A stretch of 64,000 nt of DNA from Microvirga lenta (GCF_020532555.1 NZ_JAJBBR010000014.1:1-64000); one strand, 5' to 3'. Counted from the first letter of the stretch, positions 54,890-63,978 are shown. Notes: generated from the sequence alone by a model not told the origin. Made by a program: numbers and translations.

Positions 54890-56590
54890 GTGAGAGTATT
54901 GCGTTCGGACCGCCCAGCGGTCGCGTCGAACATCGTTCGCCGCACGGGCCTCGGCCTGGCGGTTTTTCTGGCGGTGATGGCCGGAGGAACCCGCGGCACG
55001 CAGGATGCCGTCGCCAATGGCGACACGCGCACCCTCACCTTCTACCACAACAACACGAAGGAGAGCCTCACGGTCACCTTCCGGCGCAACGGGCAGTACG
55101 ATTCCGGGGCGCTGCAGCAGCTCAACTGGTTCCTGCGCGACTGGCGGCGCGGCGAAGCGACCCGCATGGATCCCCGCCTCTTCGACACGGTGTGGGAGGT
55201 CTATCGCGAGGTCGGATCGAGCGCGCCGGTGCATGTGAACTCGGCCTACCGCTCCCCCCACACCAATTCCATGCTCCGCCGCCGCTCGCGGGCGGTGGCC
55301 AAGAACAGCCAGCACATGCTCGGCAAGGCGCTCGACTTCTACCTGCCCGACGTTCCGGCCGCGCGCCTGCGTGCCATCGGCATGCGCCTGCAGAACGGCG
55401 GCGTCGGCTATTATCCCAACGCCTACACGCCCTTCGTCCATCTCGACGTGGGTAGCGTGCGCGCCTGGCCGCGCATGACCCGCGACCAGCTCGCCCGGAT
55501 CTTCCCCGACGGCAAGACCGTGCACATCCCGGCCGACGGCAGTCCGCTCCCCCGGTACGAGGAGGCGCGGGCCGAGGTCCTGGCCAAAGGCGGCACCGTG
55601 GCGGGCTACACGGCGGTGGCCTATGGCGAGGACGATGCCGTTGCCGCTCCGAGCCGCCGCAAGAGCCTGTGGGCCACCCTGTTCGGAGGCAGCGACGAGG
55701 ACGAGGACGAGGAGGAGATCCGCGTCGCCTCCCGTCCCGGCCAGCGCCTCGTCGCAGCCGGCCGCGCTCCGAGCGCGCCCAACGACTACTATGCGAGCGA
55801 CTCCAACGCCTCGGTCTATGCCGCCATGCGCACGGCCGCCCCGGGCCAGGCCCCGGCGCAGCCCGTGGCGCGCCAGGTCGCCGTCGTGCAGCCGCGGCCG
55901 GAGCCGATTCCGCAGCCCGCACCGCCGGTGCCCGCCTCCATTGCCCCGGCCCTGCGTGAGGACCTCTCGCCTCCCCCGCTTCCGCCGACCCGGATCGCCG
56001 GCCTGCCGAGCACGGTCCAGACCCCCACCGGCCCGACGCTCAACTGGCAGCAGGGACCGGCGGGCCAGATGCCGACCCGGTCGGAGTTCGGCATCGGCAA
56101 GGAGGTGGCGTTCGCTCCGATGCCGCCGCCGCGGCCCGATGCGGACGTGGTCGCGGAGACGGCGGCGCTCGCCTATGCGCCCCTCCCGCCGGCCCGCCCG
56201 AGCATCCTCGCGGAGACGAACCCCATTCCCGGCATTCCGGAGCTGCGCGGCTCGACCGACGTGGCGAGCCTCTCGCCGGCGCCCCACCCGCTGCCTCCGC
56301 CGCGGCCGGAGCTGCAGCCGGTTGTGGTCGCGGCGGCGGCCCCGGTCGACATCCCCGTGACCACGGGATCGACGGGCCGCAATCCGCCCAAGGCGGAAAA
56401 GCCGAAACCTCAGCCCGCGGCGGCGGAGAAGCCTCCCCAGGCGGCGAAGAACCCGCCGGTGACCGCCTTGAGCGCCCTGCTTTCGGCGCAGCCGAGCCTG
56501 AGCATGGGCTTTTCCGACAAGCCCTTGGGCGACCTCGCGACGAACCGCTTCACGGGTCCTGCGGTCAAGCCGCTCCGGGTGCTGCGATGA
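54890..56590 (+). CDS. DUF882/YcbK-type M15 peptidase with long Pro-rich tail
   Basis: 566 residues from a GTG start. A membrane anchor or signal (about 15-32) leads to the DUF882 domain: VNSAYRSPHTN (117-126), then zinc ligands His142 (SQHMLGKALDF), Asp149 and His184 (FVHLDVG). The fold is that of VanY-like peptidases acting on peptidoglycan stem peptides. The last 330 residues are Pro/Ala-rich, low-complexity and poorly conserved, several times longer than YcbK. It is paired with the L,D-transpeptidase. Confidence 0.88.
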   Translation: MRVLRSDRPAVASNIVRRTGLGLAVFLAVMAGGTRGTQDAVANGDTRTLTFYHNNTKESLTVTFRRNGQYDSGALQQLNWFLRDWRRGEATRMDPRLFDTVWEVYREVGSSAPVHVNSAYRSPHTNSMLRRRSRAVAKNSQHMLGKALDFYLPDVPAARLRAIGMRLQNGGVGYYPNAYTPFVHLDVGSVRAWPRMTRDQLARIFPDGKTVHIPADGSPLPRYEEARAEVLAKGGTVAGYTAVAYGEDDAVAAPSRRKSLWATLFGGSDEDEDEEEIRVASRPGQRLVAAGRAPSAPNDYYASDSNASVYAAMRTAAPGQAPAQPVARQVAVVQPRPEPIPQPAPPVPASIAPALREDLSPPPLPPTRIAGLPSTVQTPTGPTLNWQQGPAGQMPTRSEFGIGKEVAFAPMPPPRPDADVVAETAALAYAPLPPARPSILAETNPIPGIPELRGSTDVASLSPAPHPLPPPRPELQPVVVAAAAPVDIPVTTGSTGRNPPKAEKPKPQPAAAEKPPQAAKNPPVTALSALLSAQPSLSMGFSDKPLGDLATNRFTGPAVKPLRVLR

Positions 56591-56591
56591 G

Positions 56592-56620
56592 AAAAGGCGG
56601 GGCTTCGACCCCGCCTTTTT
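56592..56620 (+). terminator. Intrinsic terminator after the DUF882 gene
   Basis: AAAAGGCGGGG-CTTCGA-CCCCGCCTTTTT: perfect stem with A and T tracts immediately after the stop codon. It can also serve otsA from the other side. Confidence 0.92.
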
Positions 56621-56649
56621 GCCGTTCGACAGGTCCGAGGGCCCTTTCG

Positions 56650-58065
56650 TCAGACGCCGACCTGGATGCGGGGGCGGCCCGCGTTCTTTCCGCCCGCCAG
56701 ATCCTTCAGGAACGTGGAGGCCCACCACGACACGTCCGTCTGCCGGATGGTGCCCATCATCCGCGTCCACCGGGCGATGCGCTCGTCGCGGCCCATATAG
56801 AGGGCGTCGCGGATGGCTTCGGCCACTTCGAACTTGTCGTTCGGGTTGACGAGGAGGGCATCGGTGAGCTGCTCGGCGGCGCCGGCGAACTTTGACAGGA
56901 CGAGGACGCCCGGATCGTCCGGGTTCTGAGCCGCGACATATTCCTTGGCCACGAGGTTCATGCCGTCGCGCATGGGCGTGACGAGGCCGACCCGCGACAG
57001 GCGGTGGAGGCCGGCCAGGACGGACCGGGGATAGGTGCTGTTCACGTAGTGGATCGGAACCCAGCCGGGCTCGCCGAGGGAGCCGTTGATCCGCCCGAGG
57101 GTTTCGTTCACCTCCCGGCTCAGGGTGGCGTATTCGGGCACCTCGCTGCGGCTCGTGGGAGTGATCTGGAGATAGGTGACCTGCCCGCGCTGGTCAGGAT
57201 TGCCCACGAGGAAGCGCTCGAACGATTCCATGCGCTCGGGAATGCCCTTCGAGTAGTCCAGACGGTCCACGCCGATGATGAGGCGGCGGGAGCCCAGCCC
57301 CGCCGTCGTCTGGCGCACGAGCCGGTGCGAGCTGGAGCGCAGGGCGGCCTGCTCGAATCCGCGGACGTCGATGCCGATGGGGAAACCCTTCACCCGGGTC
57401 TGGTGGTTGCCGAGCTCCACCACGTCGCCCTTGCGGTGGACGGCGCCGAGTTCCTGCACGAGGCAGCGCCTGAGATTATCGGCATCCCGCTCCGTCTGCA
57501 CGCCGATGAGGTTGTAGTCGGTGATCGCCCGCAGGAGTTCACGGCTGCCCGGCAAGGTGCCCAGCACCTCGGGAGCGGGCCAGGGGATGTGGTGGAAATA
57601 CCCGATCCGGTTGGTGATCCCTAAGGCCCGCAGCTCCGCCGCCAGGGGAATGAGGTGGTAATCGTGCACCCACACGAGATCGTCGGGCTGCACCATCTGG
57701 GCGAGGGCATTGGCGAAACTGCGGTTGACCCGCAGGTAGCCCGCGTAATCCGCCCGCGAGAACTCCGACAGGCCGATCCGGTAATGCATGATGGGCCAGA
57801 GGGCCCGGTTGGCGAACCCGTTGTAGTATTCCTGACGGTCGAGGGACGTCAGGTCCATGAGCGCATACTGCACGCGCTCCCTGTTCACGATCTTCGGCTG
57901 GGTGGACGGCTGAGCCGCCACCTTCCCGCTCCATCCGAACCAGATGCCCTGATAGGCCTCGAAGGCCTCACGCAACGCAACAGCCAAACCACCGGCAGCC
58001 CCTTTTCCCGTAGGATCCGGAACGGCTACCCGATTAGAAACCACAACCAGCCGCGACAACTCCAC
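56650..58065 (-). CDS. otsA: Trehalose-6-phosphate synthase OtsA
   Basis: 471 residues. N-terminal LVVVSNRVAVPDP with the GGLAVALREA loop, the HDYHLIPLAAELR signature, VDRLDYSKGIPERMESFERF, and LRDGMNLVAKEYVA-type C-terminal motif (MRDGMNLVAKEYVAAQ). It couples UDP-glucose (or another NDP-glucose) and glucose-6-phosphate. No otsB phosphatase gene is adjacent. Trehalose is a common osmoprotectant in soil alphaproteobacteria. Confidence 0.94.
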   Translation of the reverse strand: MELSRLVVVSNRVAVPDPTGKGAAGGLAVALREAFEAYQGIWFGWSGKVAAQPSTQPKIVNRERVQYALMDLTSLDRQEYYNGFANRALWPIMHYRIGLSEFSRADYAGYLRVNRSFANALAQMVQPDDLVWVHDYHLIPLAAELRALGITNRIGYFHHIPWPAPEVLGTLPGSRELLRAITDYNLIGVQTERDADNLRRCLVQELGAVHRKGDVVELGNHQTRVKGFPIGIDVRGFEQAALRSSSHRLVRQTTAGLGSRRLIIGVDRLDYSKGIPERMESFERFLVGNPDQRGQVTYLQITPTSRSEVPEYATLSREVNETLGRINGSLGEPGWVPIHYVNSTYPRSVLAGLHRLSRVGLVTPMRDGMNLVAKEYVAAQNPDDPGVLVLSKFAGAAEQLTDALLVNPNDKFEVAEAIRDALYMGRDERIARWTRMMGTIRQTDVSWWASTFLKDLAGGKNAGRPRIQVGV

Positions 58066-58342
58066 TCTCCAAATTGCTTTGCCGGGAGCCTAGAGCCTCA
58101 TCACGCAGCGGTAAACAGCGGCTGTCGTTATCCTAGGACAAGGCCGGACCTCCACCGTACCGAGTTCCAAGGTCGGCGCGGGCCCATGGCGGAACTCGCC
58201 TTCGGCGCGTCAGGCGGAGACGGCGGGCGTTCTTGCAGAATCTGGGAGACGGTATCGGCGGGCGCGGACGATCGGGCGCTATCCTAGCCGGACTATCGGG
58301 CCTCATGCCGGAGCGAGGCGTGTTTTCGGGCGGAATCGCCCG
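58066..58342. other. Intergenic region between otsA and the gapR terminator
   Basis: This stretch carries the otsA upstream region on the minus strand. I see no credible gene or RNA. TTGTCC near 58134 could be a -35 for otsA, but no good -10 follows at normal spacing. Confidence 0.4.
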
Positions 58343-58379
58343 GAAAAGCGCCGCGCCGGATCGGTCCCGGCGCGGCGTC
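58343..58379 (-). terminator. Intrinsic terminator after gapR
   Basis: On the minus strand CGCCGCGCCGG-GACCGAT-CCGGCGCGGCG then CTTTTCC: an 11-bp GC stem with a short T-tract, just after the gapR stop. Confidence 0.8.
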
Positions 58380-58385
58380 GAAGGA

Positions 58386-58646
58386 TCAGCCGACCATTCC
58401 CAGGGCCTGCATGTAGAGTTCGAGGATGGCCTCCTCCTCCTGGCGCTCGGCGTAGTCGCGCTTGCGCAGGGCGATGATCTTGCGGAGCACCTTGGTGTCG
58501 AAACCGTTGCCCTTGGCCTCGGCGTAGACGTCCTTGATGTCGCCTGCGATTCCCGCCTTCTCCTCCTCCAGGCGCTCGATGCGCTCGATGAAGGCCTTGA
58601 GCTGGTCGGCCGCGACCGATTCGGTTTGAAATGCTGCGTCGTCCAT
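58386..58646 (-). CDS. gapR: GapR-family DNA-binding protein (DUF2312)
   Basis: 86 residues. The whole protein is the DUF2312/GapR fold: [20 protein letters not shown], then [28 protein letters not shown]. In Caulobacter, GapR is an essential nucleoid protein that clamps overtwisted DNA ahead of polymerases and stimulates topoisomerases. The basic [11 protein letters not shown] face is conserved. It is the last gene of an operon with DUF1244 and formylglutamate amidohydrolase. Confidence 0.9.
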   Translation of the reverse strand: MDDAAFQTESVAADQLKAFIERIERLEEEKAGIAGDIKDVYAEAKGNGFDTKVLRKIIALRKRDYAERQEEEAILELYMQALGMVG

Positions 58647-58707
58647 GAAACTAGCCTTTGATTGGTGGCATTGGAGCCAGGGTTACGTCCATTTGGTTGA
58701 GGCCGCT

Positions 58708-59013
58708 TTAATGCGACGGCTTCGATTCCTCAAAGCTCTCGAGCTGCGACGCGGTGGCCTCGCGCTGGTGGCGCGCCTTCCACTCCTCGTAGGGCATGCC
58801 GTAGACATATGTCCGGCTCTCGTCCTTCGAGAGCGCGAGGCCGCGCTCGTCGGCGGCATCCTTGAGCCAGTTCGACAGGCAGTTGCGGCAGAAGCCCGCC
58901 ATGTTCATCAGGTCGATGTTCTGCACGTCGGTGCGCTGGCGCAGATGTTCGAGGAGCCTGCGGAAGGCGGCGGCCTCCAGCTCGGTCCGGGTCGCGGCGT
59001 CGAAATCGTTCAT
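58708..59013 (-). CDS. DUF1244 family protein
   Basis: 101 residues starting MNDFDAATRTELEAAAFRRL. The family core is LRQRTDVQNIDLMNMAGFCRNCLSNWLKDAADERG, with a CxxC-like pair that might bind metal, and YGMPYEEWKARHQ. Function unknown. It lies 11 bases downstream of the amidohydrolase gene and 61 bases upstream of gapR. Confidence 0.87.
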   Translation of the reverse strand: MNDFDAATRTELEAAAFRRLLEHLRQRTDVQNIDLMNMAGFCRNCLSNWLKDAADERGLALSKDESRTYVYGMPYEEWKARHQREATASQLESFEESKPSH

Positions 59014-59024
59014 GGCCTTCTTCC

Positions 59025-59858
59025 TCAGTGGCGGCGCAGCCGGTCGCGGGTGCGCGAGGCGTGGACCTGGGGCGTGCGGAGGCCCTCCCGGGCGGCGAGA
59101 GGCTTCAGGAGACGGGCGAAGCGCTCCGCCCACTCCTCGGCACCCTCGTCCGAGGCGATCAGGTCCTGCCGGATCTCGATCAGGGCGTTGGCGAGCCCCC
59201 GCTCGGTCGCGTGGCGGTCGATGGTGTCGCCGGCCAGCGCCCCATCATAGGGTTCGTTGTCGCCGACGACGAGTCCTTCCTCCGCCTGCAGCCCTTCGAG
59301 GAGCGGCTTCGCGAAGCGAGCGTCCGCATCCCACAGGATGCCCACATGCCACGGGCGCGGCCAGCCGCGCCAGATCGGGGTGAAGCTGTGGACGGTCACG
59401 ATGACGGGCGGGTGCCCGGCTGCCATGGCCCGCCCGATCGCGGCCGCGATGGCGGCGTCGTAGGGGTCGTAGAAACGCTCGATACGCCGGGCGACCTCGG
59501 CCTCGTCCACATGGGCGTTGCCCGGCACCACGGCGCCGTCCGAGAGGCGCATCACCAGGGTCGGGTCGTCCCGGCCCCGGTTCGGATCGATGATCAGCCG
59601 GGAGAACCGGGTCAGGATCGCCGGCGCTCCGAGGCGGCGGGCGAGCGACCGCGTGACCGCCGCGGCGCCGATGTCGTAGGCGATGTGACGCTCGAACTCC
59701 GCCGCGGGCAGGCCGAGGTCGCCGAGATCCGGCGGCACCGCGTTCGAGGCGTGATCGCACAGGATCAGCACCCCGGAATCGACGGCTCCGTCGATGGTTT
59801 CGACGGGACAGGGCTCAAGGGCGGGATCGGCGAGCTTCAGCGCGGCGGAAGGAGACAT
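59025..59858 (-). CDS. N-formylglutamate amidohydrolase family protein
   Basis: 277 residues. CDHASNAVPPDLGDLGLP, HIAYDIGAAAVTRSLARRLG, RLIIDPNRGRDDP and VTVHSFTPIW are the family motifs. The canonical HutG-type reaction cleaves N-formylglutamate in histidine breakdown, but no hut genes are near. Many alphaproteobacteria keep this paralogue next to DUF1244 and gapR, so its real substrate may differ. Confidence 0.85.
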   Translation of the reverse strand: MSPSAALKLADPALEPCPVETIDGAVDSGVLILCDHASNAVPPDLGDLGLPAAEFERHIAYDIGAAAVTRSLARRLGAPAILTRFSRLIIDPNRGRDDPTLVMRLSDGAVVPGNAHVDEAEVARRIERFYDPYDAAIAAAIGRAMAAGHPPVIVTVHSFTPIWRGWPRPWHVGILWDADARFAKPLLEGLQAEEGLVVGDNEPYDGALAGDTIDRHATERGLANALIEIRQDLIASDEGAEEWAERFARLLKPLAAREGLRTPQVHASRTRDRLRRH

Positions 59859-59955
59859 GGGCTGGGAAGAGAATGGTTGGAGAGTTGAAGAAAAGCCTTA
59901 AACTGGCCCCGTAAGCAAGACAACGCGACCATTCGCGCAACATTATACAACATCC

Positions 59956-60873
59956 ATGTCCTCCCCTTCGACAACGGCGCGCCTGGAGACGGGCTTCGCT
60001 TCGGCCTTCGCGGCGCTCTGCCTGGGAGCGGTCGCCATGGGCATTTCGCCCATCTTCGTGCGCTTCGCGGCCGCCGATGTGGGCCCCTTCGCCAGCGCGT
60101 TCTGGCGCGTCGCCCTGTCCCTGCCGATCCTCTATGCCTGGATGCGGGTCGAGATTGCGAGGGCCCCGGCCGGCGCGCCCCGCTCCTCCTTCGGGAAGGC
60201 CTCCATCCTGGCGGGCCTCGCCTTCGCGGGAGACCTCTTCTTCTGGCACCTGTCGATCCTCAGCACGACAGTCGCCAACGCCACCTTCTTCGCGACCATG
60301 GCGCCGCTCTTCGTCATCCTGATCACCTGGCTCGTTCTGAAGCAGCGGGTGTCGCGGGGCACCGTCGTCGGCCTGCTGTTTTGCCTCCTCGGCGGCGCGG
60401 CCCTGATCGGGCAGAGCCTGCAGGTCGATCCCGCCCGCATCCAGGGCGACCTCTTCGGGGTCGTCACCGCCTTCTTCTTCGGCCTTTACTTCCTCACCGT
60501 GGGCGAGGCGCGGAAGACGGCCGGCGCCGCCCAGGTGACGTTCGAGGCCGGGGTGGTCACCAGCGCCGTGCTGCTCGTCATCGCGGTGCTCTTCGACAGC
60601 CGGGTGGTGCCCCATACCTGGGAGGGCGCCATGGCGCTGGCCGCCATGGCCTTCATCAGCCAGGCGGGCGGGCAAGGCCTCCTCGTGATCGCCCTCGGGC
60701 GTCTGCCGGCGGTGTTCTCGTCCCTGGTGATCTTTCTCGAAGCGGTGGCCGCGGCCGTGTTCGGCTGGCTGATTCTCAACGAGGCCCTCACGCTCGTCCA
60801 GAGCCTCGGCGGCGCGCTGATCCTGATCGGCATCTGGGCGGCGAGGCCCAAGCCGGAAGCGCCGATCGGATAG
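59956..60873 (+). CDS. EamA/DMT-family transporter
   Basis: 305 residues with ten predicted helices in two EamA repeats (first LCLGAVAMGISPIFVRFAAA to about 140, second LFGVVTAFFFGLYFLTVGEA to about 295). AFWRVALSLP and ILNEALTLVQSLGGALILIG are typical of drug/metabolite transporters. The substrate cannot be deduced. It is a single gene, divergent from the amidohydrolase. Confidence 0.88.
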   Translation: MSSPSTTARLETGFASAFAALCLGAVAMGISPIFVRFAAADVGPFASAFWRVALSLPILYAWMRVEIARAPAGAPRSSFGKASILAGLAFAGDLFFWHLSILSTTVANATFFATMAPLFVILITWLVLKQRVSRGTVVGLLFCLLGGAALIGQSLQVDPARIQGDLFGVVTAFFFGLYFLTVGEARKTAGAAQVTFEAGVVTSAVLLVIAVLFDSRVVPHTWEGAMALAAMAFISQAGGQGLLVIALGRLPAVFSSLVIFLEAVAAAVFGWLILNEALTLVQSLGGALILIGIWAARPKPEAPIG

Positions 60874-61087
60874 CGGATCCCGAGCCTTGTTTTCCTACCT
60901 GAACAGACAGGAAAGCGCCCGCGACAGGTCTTTTCGCGCCACGGAAACGCAACCTTAGCAGGCTAAATTCGCATCAATCCCGCAGCCGGGGCTTGATGCG
61001 GCGGCGCTTCTGGCCGACAACGATTCGACATACTTCTCGAAGCATTGTGCGATCTCGTTCATACCGAATCGACCCGAACCAACATCC

Positions 61088-61549
61088 ATGAAGGCCGCAT
61101 CTTTCCTATCCGCTCCCAGCCGGCGGCGAAGCCTTGGGCTCGCAATCGCCGTTCTCGGCGCAGGATTTCTGTCCTCCTCCCCTGCATGGGCCGACCTGCG
61201 CCTGTGCAACATGACTCCGAGCCGGGTGGGCATCGCCCTCGGCTACCGCGACGGGCAGGGCTGGGTCACGGAAGGCTGGTGGAACCTGAACGCCCGCGGC
61301 TGCGAGACGCTTCTCACCGGCCAGCTCGTGGGTCGCTTCTATTATATCTACGCGATCGACTATGACCGGGGCGGAGAATGGAGCGGACGCTCCTTCATGT
61401 GCACCCGCGAGCGCGAATTCACGATTCGCGGGACCGAGGATTGCCTGGCCCGCGGCTTCGACCGCAGCGGCTTCTTCGAAGTCGATACAGGCGAACAGAA
61501 GAGCTGGACGATCCAGCTGACCGATTCGAACCGCCCAGGGGGGCAATGA
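61088..61549 (+). CDS. DUF1036 secreted protein
   Basis: 153 residues. Signal peptide (about 1-36, ending SPAWAD). The DUF1036 domain reads LRLCNMTPSRVGIALGYRDG, WVTEGWWNLNARGCETLL, and RSFMCTREREFTI, with four Cys that may pair. Function unknown. It ends four bases before pyk, so it is probably cotranscribed with pyruvate kinase. Confidence 0.85.
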   Translation: MKAASFLSAPSRRRSLGLAIAVLGAGFLSSSPAWADLRLCNMTPSRVGIALGYRDGQGWVTEGWWNLNARGCETLLTGQLVGRFYYIYAIDYDRGGEWSGRSFMCTREREFTIRGTEDCLARGFDRSGFFEVDTGEQKSWTIQLTDSNRPGGQ

Positions 61550-61553
61550 CACC

Positions 61554-62990
61554 ATGAGACGCGCACGGCGCACGAAGATCCTCGCAACCTTAGGTCCGGC
61601 CTCCGAAAATCCGGAGATGATCGCCAAGCTGTTCCAGGCGGGCGCGGACGTCTTCCGGCTGAACATGAGCCACCTGTCGCGGGAGCGGCTGAAGGAGCGC
61701 GTCGACATGATCCGCGCCGTCGAGGCCAAGTTCAAGCGCCCCATCGCCATCCTGGCGGATCTCCAGGGCCCGAAGCTGCGCGTCGGCATGTTCGAAGGCG
61801 ACAGCGCCATGCTGGTGAAGGGGCAGAGCTTCACCCTCGATGCGGATCAGGCTTCCGGCGGCACCGACCGCGTCCACCTGCCCCATCCGGAAATCCTCTC
61901 CTCCCTGGAGCCGGGCCACACGGTCCTCATCGACGACGGCAAGCTGCGGCTGCGCGTCAAGAGCGTGAAGAAGGGCTCGGCCACCACGGAGGTCGAGGTC
62001 GCGGGCAAGATCTCCAACCGCAAGGGCGTGAGCCTGCCGGACACGGTGATCCCGGTCGCGGCCATGACCGACAAGGACCGCTCCGACCTGGAAGCCGCGC
62101 TCGATGCCGGCGTGGACTGGATCGCCCTCTCCTTCGTGCAGCGTCCGGAGGACGTGGCCGAGGTGAAGAAGGTGGCGCGCGGCCGCGCCCTCGTGATGGC
62201 GAAGCTGGAAAAGCCCCAGGCCATCACCCGCCTCGACGAGATCATGGAAATCTCGGACGCGGTCATGGTCGCCCGCGGCGACCTCGGCGTGGAGATGCCG
62301 CTGGAAAAGGTGCCGGGCATCCAGAAGCGCATCATCCGCGCGGCGCGGCGCCTCGGCAAGCCGGTGGTGGTCGCGACCCAGATGCTGGAATCCATGATCA
62401 CCTCGCCGGTGCCGACCCGGGCCGAGGTCTCCGACGTGGCGACCGCCGTCTATGACGGCGCCGACGCGGTGATGCTCTCGGCCGAGAGCGCCTCGGGCCA
62501 GTACCCGGTGGAGGCGGTCTCGACCATGAACCGGATCGCGGAAGAGGTGGAGCAGGATCAGAGCTACTGGTCGATCATGCGGACCCTGAACGCCGAACCG
62601 GAGGCGACCGGCTCGGACGCCATCGCGGCCGGCGCGCACCAGATCGCCGACACGCTCAACCTGAAGGCCATCGCCGCCTGGACCTTCTCCGGCTCGACCG
62701 CCTTCCGCATCGCCCGCGAGCGGCCGAACTCGACCGTGATCGCCCTGACGCCGAGCATGGACACGGCGCGGCGCCTCGCCCTCGTCTGGGGCGTGCATCC
62801 GATTCGCACGAAGGACGCCAGCGACCTCGACGACATGGCGTTCCGCGCCTGCAAGTTCGCCGTGCGCGAGGGCTATTCCCAGGTCAGCGACCGCATCATC
62901 ATCGTGGCGGGCGTTCCCTTCGGCACGCCGGGGGCCACCAACATGGTGCGCATCGCCTTCGTGAACCAGGAACACGCCGCACAGGCGTGA
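61554..62990 (+). CDS. pyk: Pyruvate kinase
   Basis: 478 residues. Motifs: RTKILATLGPASENPEMI, VFRLNMSHLS, ILADLQGPKLRVG, the active-site block VMVARGDLGVEMPLEKVPGIQKRII, and ATQMLESMI with TRAEVSDVATAVYDGADAVM. It makes ATP and pyruvate from phosphoenolpyruvate. The C-terminal regulatory domain is complete. It directly follows the DUF1036 gene. Confidence 0.96.
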   Translation: MRRARRTKILATLGPASENPEMIAKLFQAGADVFRLNMSHLSRERLKERVDMIRAVEAKFKRPIAILADLQGPKLRVGMFEGDSAMLVKGQSFTLDADQASGGTDRVHLPHPEILSSLEPGHTVLIDDGKLRLRVKSVKKGSATTEVEVAGKISNRKGVSLPDTVIPVAAMTDKDRSDLEAALDAGVDWIALSFVQRPEDVAEVKKVARGRALVMAKLEKPQAITRLDEIMEISDAVMVARGDLGVEMPLEKVPGIQKRIIRAARRLGKPVVVATQMLESMITSPVPTRAEVSDVATAVYDGADAVMLSAESASGQYPVEAVSTMNRIAEEVEQDQSYWSIMRTLNAEPEATGSDAIAAGAHQIADTLNLKAIAAWTFSGSTAFRIARERPNSTVIALTPSMDTARRLALVWGVHPIRTKDASDLDDMAFRACKFAVREGYSQVSDRIIIVAGVPFGTPGATNMVRIAFVNQEHAAQA

Positions 62991-63000
62991 CGACATCCCG

Positions 63001-63029
63001 TCGGGCCGGTGGCGACGTCGCCGGCCCGA
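63001..63029. other. Hairpin between convergent pyk and TPR genes
   Basis: TCGGGCC-GGT-GGCGA-CG-TCGCC-GGCCCGA can form a long GC-rich stem. There is no T-tract on either side. It is well placed for transcription stop or mRNA 3'-end protection. Confidence 0.4.
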
Positions 63030-63063
63030 ACGGTCTTCCTTGCATCAATGGAAGCTTGGCCCG

Positions 63064-63663
63064 TCAGAGATCCTGCCCGCCGACCTCGGTGTCGAGACGG
63101 GTGACGATGGTCTGAAGCTTGGAGATCTGCGGATTGATCGCGAGCGCCCGGCGGAAGGCTTCGAGGGCGCGCGGCTTGTCCTCGGACGACATGAGAATGT
63201 GGCCCAGGCCCGTCCAGGCGCTGAAATGGCGGGGTTCGAGGGTCAGGGCGCGGTGCAGGTCGGCCATGGCGCCGACCGGGTCGTCGAGCTGGTAGAACAG
63301 CGTCGCCCGCCGATACCATGCCTCGGCCCAATCGGGCTCGAGCGCAAGGATGCGATCGAGAAGCTCGACGGCGAGCGGATAATCCTTTTTCTGGAAAGCC
63401 TCCGTCGCCCGGCTCAGGAGGAGGTCGGCCGTGTCAGACCCGGAGCGGGAGAGCCGGCGCTCGATGAGCCTAACGACGCCCTCGGCTTCCGTTTCCGACT
63501 CGGCCTTGGACAGGCGGTCGAACAGATCGTCCAGATTCGACGCGCGCGGTGCGGGACGGGCGGACGGTGCGGGATCCTTGGGCTGCGCGTTTTCCTGCGC
63601 CCCCAGGGGGAGCGCGGCGGCGAAGCTCAGCGATACGGTCAGAAGGCTCGCAAAAAAGCGCAT
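63064..63663 (-). CDS. Secreted TPR-repeat protein
   Basis: 199 residues. Signal peptide (about 1-22, ending PLGAQE), a Pro/Ala linker, then two to three TPR repeats (LLLSRATEAFQKKDYPLAVELLDRIL, AWYRRATLFYQLDDPVGAMADLHRAL, AWTGLGHILMSSEDKPRALEAFRRAL). It is a periplasmic scaffold with no known partner. It is convergent with pyk and downstream of rpmJ on the same strand. Confidence 0.85.
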   Translation of the reverse strand: MRFFASLLTVSLSFAAALPLGAQENAQPKDPAPSARPAPRASNLDDLFDRLSKAESETEAEGVVRLIERRLSRSGSDTADLLLSRATEAFQKKDYPLAVELLDRILALEPDWAEAWYRRATLFYQLDDPVGAMADLHRALTLEPRHFSAWTGLGHILMSSEDKPRALEAFRRALAINPQISKLQTIVTRLDTEVGGQDL

Positions 63664-63733
63664 GCCGGGATTCTAGGATCCCGGCATGCGGCGTCAATTC
63701 ATAAAAGTGTGTGCGGCATTGCCGCAGCGCGGC

Positions 63734-63859
63734 TTAGCCCTGACGAGCCTTGTAGCGCTTCTGGGTCTTGTTGATGATGTAGACCCGGCCCTTGCGACGA
63801 ACCAGCTGGTTGTCGCGGTGACGGCCGCGGATCGACTTCAACGAGTTACGGATCTTCAT
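63734..63859 (-). CDS. rpmJ: Ribosomal protein bL36 (zinc-free type)
   Basis: 41 residues reading [20 protein letters not shown], then [20 protein letters not shown], ending in Gly. It lacks the Cys/His zinc ribbon of the other bL36 type, as in E. coli YkgO. A GGAGACCGG site precedes the ATG. It is followed downstream by the TPR gene and preceded by tRNA-Val. Confidence 0.95.
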   Translation of the reverse strand: MKIRNSLKSIRGRHRDNQLVRRKGRVYIINKTQKRYKARQG

Positions 63860-63903
63860 ATCCGGTCTCCTGCGGCCCTTCGGGAAGGCCGGAAAAAAGC
63901 AAA

Positions 63904-63978
63904 TGGTGGGCGCGGCTGGGATCGAACCAGCGACCCCTACGATGTCAACGTAGTGCTCTCCCGCTGAGCTACGCGCCC
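63904..63978 (-). tRNA. tRNA-Val, anticodon GAC
   Basis: On the minus strand the acceptor stem GGGCGCG/CGCGCCC encloses a D-arm (GCTCAGCGGGAGAGC) and an anticodon stem CTACG/CGTAG with loop TTGACAT (anticodon GAC). The T-arm is CTGGTTCGATCCCAG. The discriminator A and CCA are encoded. It reads GUC and GUU valine codons. Confidence 0.95.

Noticed and set aside
63001..63029. Intrinsic terminator between pyk and the TPR gene
   Set aside because: The stem is strong but no T-tract follows on either strand, so it is listed only as a hairpin.
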